From Candidatus Binatia bacterium (GTDB lineage: Bacteria; Desulfobacterota; Binatia; UBA12015), in assembly GCA_029243485.1 (NCBI GenBank), contig JAQWRY010000086.1, forward strand, positions 186,001-250,000: 64,000 nucleotides of DNA. Direction: 5' to 3'. A program made the position numbers and the translations under genes. Below are positions 61,409 through 64,000 of the stretch, one piece after another (position 1 is the first letter of the stretch; every line of letters begins with the position of its first letter). Under the pieces are notes generated by a model. It made no database searches and had not been told where the DNA came from. It was given only the letters and a program-made list of their open reading frames with translations.

Positions 61409-61573
61409 TTAGAGGCCGCTGAACGGGTTGCGGATCTCGACCTCACCAATGCAGCGCCCGTCCTGCATATCCTCGGAGAGGAGCCGCTTGCAGCCGCTCT
61501 GTCCCGCCGCCCGCTTTTTCTTCGCGGTCCGGTCATCCGTGTAGACGAGGATGTTCGAGTCGAGAAAGCTACG
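61409..61573 (-). pseudogene. VapC/PIN-domain toxin remnant with internal deletion
   Basis: The frame joins FLDSNILVYTDDRTAKKKRA, the start of a PIN toxin with its first catalytic Asp, directly to CKRLLSEDMQDGRCI and RNPF, its C-terminal end. About 90 residues, including the other acidic residues, are missing, while the frame is kept. It has no recognisable start codon or ribosome site; the frame runs upstream into the neighbouring gene. No VapB antitoxin is next to it. It is a decayed toxin relic. Confidence 0.7.
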
Positions 61574-61604
61574 GCCGGGCCCATTCGGACCCGGCCGCCG
61601 TCCC

Positions 61605-63320
61605 TCAGACCGGACAACTGCCGTTCGGCAGACCGTCATCGAGGTCGTCACACGCCACGCCCAGGCTGCCCGCCGCGTCCGCAGCCCGGCAGGCCCGGCA
61701 CGCGATCCGCGGGGTCAGGCAGCCGTGTGCGTCCTCCACCGTCGTGGCGCCGGCACAGACCGGCAGCACTTCGGACGGCAGCACGTCCGCCGCAACGCAG
61801 AGCTTGCCGAGGCTGCGGCGCAGAAGGTCGACTTTCTTGTCGCCGGCAACTCCGAGATCACACGCCGCAGCGATCTTGCCCTTCGCATCCGCACCGATGC
61901 ACGCCGCGAGTTCTACCGGGCTCGTGATTGAGCCGTGCTTCAGACCCTCCTTTGCGCACCGAGCGAACTCCTTCAGCCGGGCGTCGAGACACTTTCGTGC
62001 CGAACTAGCGACCGACTGCTGACACTTGCGCGCCGCGGACTGGTCGTTTGGAAGGATCGTTCCATCGAAGGCGACGCCGAACAGATCCACGAAGAAGCCG
62101 GTTCCCGCGCCAACAGCCGCATCCGCGACGAGCATCCCGTCCGACGGACCAAAGTCCGGTAGCTCAGTACATTTCTTGGCCTGCAAGTCCGTCACCTTGG
62201 ACCGAGCCTTCGCCATCTTCCCCTTAGCATCGGCGGTGACACAGGTTTGCGCCGAACCATTCTTGCCCTTCGAGTACTCCTTGGCGCACTTCAAGACCTC
62301 TTTGCCCTGTACCCCCGCGGCGACCCCCAGCTGACCCAGCATCGTGTTCAGGCACTTCTGTTGAGCCTTCCTCTGCGGCGCAGGCGGCGGCGACTCCACC
62401 GTCACGGTGAGGCTCGCGCACGTGCCCGGATCCGCACACCCACCTTCGCCGCGGACGAAGATCTCGGTGGTGACAACAGGCATCAGGGTCACTGAAGGGC
62501 CGCTACCTACGCTCGCGAAACCGCAGCCATCGACGTACCACTGCCACGCCGTCGCATCGCCCAACGCCGCCCCGCCGATGGACAGCGTCGTGCTCTCCCC
62601 GCCAAGAATCGTGGTGCCTCCCGCGACCGTCGGCACCTCGGGTTCGGTGCACGTCGTCGTGCAGGTGAAGCCACACCCGAGGCTTAGGTCGAACGCAGCC
62701 GCGTCGTTCGTCTCCCAGCGCGCCAGGTCGTGGATCGCGGCGCCGAACACCGTCGACTCCGCAACGACTACGCCGCAATCATAGCGCGCGTTGTTCGTCT
62801 CCGGCGCGATCGCGAATGCGTGCAGTCCGTCCACGAGTTCCGCCGGGTGCGCAGACGTGTTCGTGCTCGTCGTATCCGCATCCCAACCTCCGTTCATCTG
62901 AAGCCCCGCCACGAGGACGCCTCCCTGATGTGCGAATACCTGGTCGCCGGAGGTGGAGAATTGCAGCCCCCCACCAATCGTCGTCCCGGCCGATTCTCCC
63001 ACCGCGTCGAGCACTTCGAGGGGCGACTGGACCGCGACGAACTCACTTCCGCACGGGTAGTCCGCATCGAACGTCAGCTCGAACGCGCCTTCGCCCGACC
63101 GAAAGCCCCCTCCCGCGAGCCAGCCCCGATCGGTGAACGTAACGAAGGTGCCCGCCGTCACCGCGCGAAGGAGCACGAACGAAACCGCGTCCGCGCCCGT
63201 CGACTTATACCCCGTGAACGCGAGATCTCCCGCCTCGAGCGTCGTCTGCGCCCGGGCTTCGCTCTGTACCAACGCGCAAATCGCGCCGAGCACACACAAC
63301 AACACTACTACCTTCCGCAT
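61605..63320 (-). CDS. Secreted multi-domain protein with Cys/KGK repeats
   Basis: The 571-aa protein has a signal peptide (VVLLCVLGAICALVQSEARA). The N-terminal domain (LEAGDLAFTGYKSTGADAVS, TAGTFVTFTDRGW) resembles the lamin-tail-like fold of secreted nucleases. An Ig-like stretch (VPTVAGGTTILGGESTTL) follows. The C-terminus has two Cys repeats of the form KC...KCAKE...C...ADAKGK (about residues 330-395 and 440-500), then a Cys-rich end. Such repeats recur in secreted proteins of deltaproteobacteria-like lineages as I recall; no function is known. Confidence 0.72.
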   Translation of the reverse strand: MRKVVVLLCVLGAICALVQSEARAQTTLEAGDLAFTGYKSTGADAVSFVLLRAVTAGTFVTFTDRGWLAGGGFRSGEGAFELTFDADYPCGSEFVAVQSPLEVLDAVGESAGTTIGGGLQFSTSGDQVFAHQGGVLVAGLQMNGGWDADTTSTNTSAHPAELVDGLHAFAIAPETNNARYDCGVVVAESTVFGAAIHDLARWETNDAAAFDLSLGCGFTCTTTCTEPEVPTVAGGTTILGGESTTLSIGGAALGDATAWQWYVDGCGFASVGSGPSVTLMPVVTTEIFVRGEGGCADPGTCASLTVTVESPPPAPQRKAQQKCLNTMLGQLGVAAGVQGKEVLKCAKEYSKGKNGSAQTCVTADAKGKMAKARSKVTDLQAKKCTELPDFGPSDGMLVADAAVGAGTGFFVDLFGVAFDGTILPNDQSAARKCQQSVASSARKCLDARLKEFARCAKEGLKHGSITSPVELAACIGADAKGKIAAACDLGVAGDKKVDLLRRSLGKLCVAADVLPSEVLPVCAGATTVEDAHGCLTPRIACRACRAADAAGSLGVACDDLDDGLPNGSCPV

Positions 63321-63492
63321 TCCACACTCCTTTCGATGGCGCCGTCGGGGCGACCCCGAAGACGAGGGAGCGACTACAATGCGAGAGGCGTGCCGCCGGG
63401 GCAGCGACGAAAACCGCAGGTGCGACGTGGGTGGGAACGCGGAGGGGAGGGGCCACGAAGCGGAACGCTTCAGGCCTGCGAAGCGATTCGCT

Positions 63493-63843
63493 TCAGCCCG
63501 TGGCGCGCGTCAGCTTCTTCTTGCGCGCAGCGTGGCGTGGCTTCGACTCGGCGACACCGAACCGCTTCCGGAGCACCGTGGCGATGCGGCGACGTTCCTT
63601 CGAGGTGAGATCGCCGTCGTACCAGACCGCCACGTTGATCTTCGCGCGCGTGCCTTGCTTGCCTGCAACCGCCGCGAACTCGAGGAGCAACGAGTCCGAA
63701 TCGACGTCCGCTGCTTCGGCCACTTCATCGTAGAGCTTATCGACGTCTTCGGGCGCGGGCCGATCCGATTCGAGGATCGTTCCGACCGCGGCATCGTCCC
63801 TTAGGAACCCTGCGCTCTCGAGAAGTTCTTCGAAGCTACCCAT
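63493..63843 (-). CDS. Small protein of unknown function, 116 aa
   Basis: From ATG 63843 the product is acidic at first (FEELLESAGFLRDDAAVGTI) and basic at the end (KPRHAARKKKLTRA). The middle part (INVAVWYDGDLTSKERRRIA) could be an alpha/beta fold. No catalytic motif or Cys is present. The frame is open to 63882, but the residues before 63843 look random. Its neighbours give no hint. Confidence 0.55.
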   Translation of the reverse strand: MGSFEELLESAGFLRDDAAVGTILESDRPAPEDVDKLYDEVAEAADVDSDSLLLEFAAVAGKQGTRAKINVAVWYDGDLTSKERRRIATVLRKRFGVAESKPRHAARKKKLTRATG

Positions 63844-63910
63844 CGCCCTTACCAAACCGCACGAATGGAAAGTCGAGTCCAATACCGCGCAGATGCGCTA
63901 ACGCACAGGA

Positions 63911-64000
63911 CTATCGGAGACGGCCGCTCATTCCCCACGGCAACTCGGAGAAACGCTTGGTCTTCAAGTCGAAACCAAGCGCGCGTAGTTTCCGCCGCAA
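63911..64000 (-). CDS. C-terminal end of a truncated gene at the window edge
   Basis: The minus frame reads 29 codons before TAG (63913-63911), ending LGFDLKTKRFSELPWGMSG and Arg-Leu-Arg. The composition is protein-like and has no internal stop, so it is probably the tail of a gene that starts beyond position 64000. I do not recognise the family. It lies 67 bp upstream of the small gene on the same strand. Confidence 0.5.
   Translation of the reverse strand: MRRKLRALGFDLKTKRFSELPWGMSGRLR

Overview
The window is a GC-rich, densely coded bacterial chromosome segment of about 58 protein genes with short gaps and many 4-bp stop/start overlaps. No rRNA, tRNA, CRISPR array, prophage or intact insertion sequence is visible. 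The gene set points to a free-living, didermal, heterotrophic uncultured bacterium: glutamate synthase, ClpSA, surA-pdxA, a primary sigma factor, a ZIP transporter, a DUF374 acyltransferase, an LLM-type (possibly F420-dependent) oxidoreductase and secreted cysteine-repeat proteins. Together with the start-codon use (many GTG and TTG), this recalls Desulfobacterota/Myxococcota relatives such as Candidatus Binatota. That placement is an inference; no marker search was possible.

Layout. 0-8.6 kb: LOG-family protein, a GT39 glycosyltransferase + VOC pair, a flavoprotein + metallo-hydrolase pair and a double glycosyltransferase; two copies of a small palindromic repeat sit at the two convergent gene junctions. 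8.6-15.4 kb: a small four-cysteine protein, then lrp-gltB-gltD. 15.5-18.1 kb: a sulfatase-fold hydrolase and a thiolase. 18.2-22 kb: surA-pdxA-phosphomannomutase-small LuxR HTH, one coupled cluster. 22-24.7 kb: HAD phosphatase, NUDIX, O-methyltransferase and a frame-broken exported protein. 24.6-26.6 kb: GntR regulator + ferritin-like diiron protein with a near-ideal GntR operator inside the promoter. 26.7-32.7 kb: GDPD, a divergent glycan-assembly pair, a DsbA-like lipoprotein, a PQQ-type sugar dehydrogenase lipoprotein and a thioesterase. 32.7-41.6 kb: PAS histidine kinase, proS-pyrF-two M16 proteases in a chain of 4-bp overlaps, rpoD with a basic N-terminal tail and an upstream mini-ORF, and a 65-codon gene. 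42.2-49.2 kb: LysR, PadR, LLM oxidoreductase, asd, clpS-clpA and a ferritin-like protein. 49.3-53.8 kb: D-aminoacylase-type amidohydrolase, ECF sigma/anti-sigma pair, DUF1214 protein. 53.8-57.1 kb: minimal metalloprotease-glpD-alkyl-DHAP-synthase-like operon. 57.1-64 kb: a 43-codon Cys-rich ORF behind a sigma54-like element, VOC-ZIP-GT39-like cluster, DUF374 acyltransferase, a VapC/PIN remnant with an internal deletion, a secreted Cys/KGK-repeat protein, a small unknown gene and the 3' end of a truncated gene.

How the genes work together: nitrogen assimilation under an Lrp regulator; envelope biogenesis (SurA chaperone, phosphomannomutase, several polyprenyl-sugar glycosyltransferases, DUF374 acyltransferase); protein quality control (ClpSA, M16 pair, DsbA-like protein); and a plausible glycerol-3-phosphate to ether-lipid route (GlpD + ADPS-like). 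I found no single large undescribed system. The most interesting signals are small: the stop-codon-donating palindrome family, the sigma54-like element with a Cys-rich micro-ORF, the rpoD leader and tail, the CTG-coupled glpD, and the self-deleted PIN toxin.
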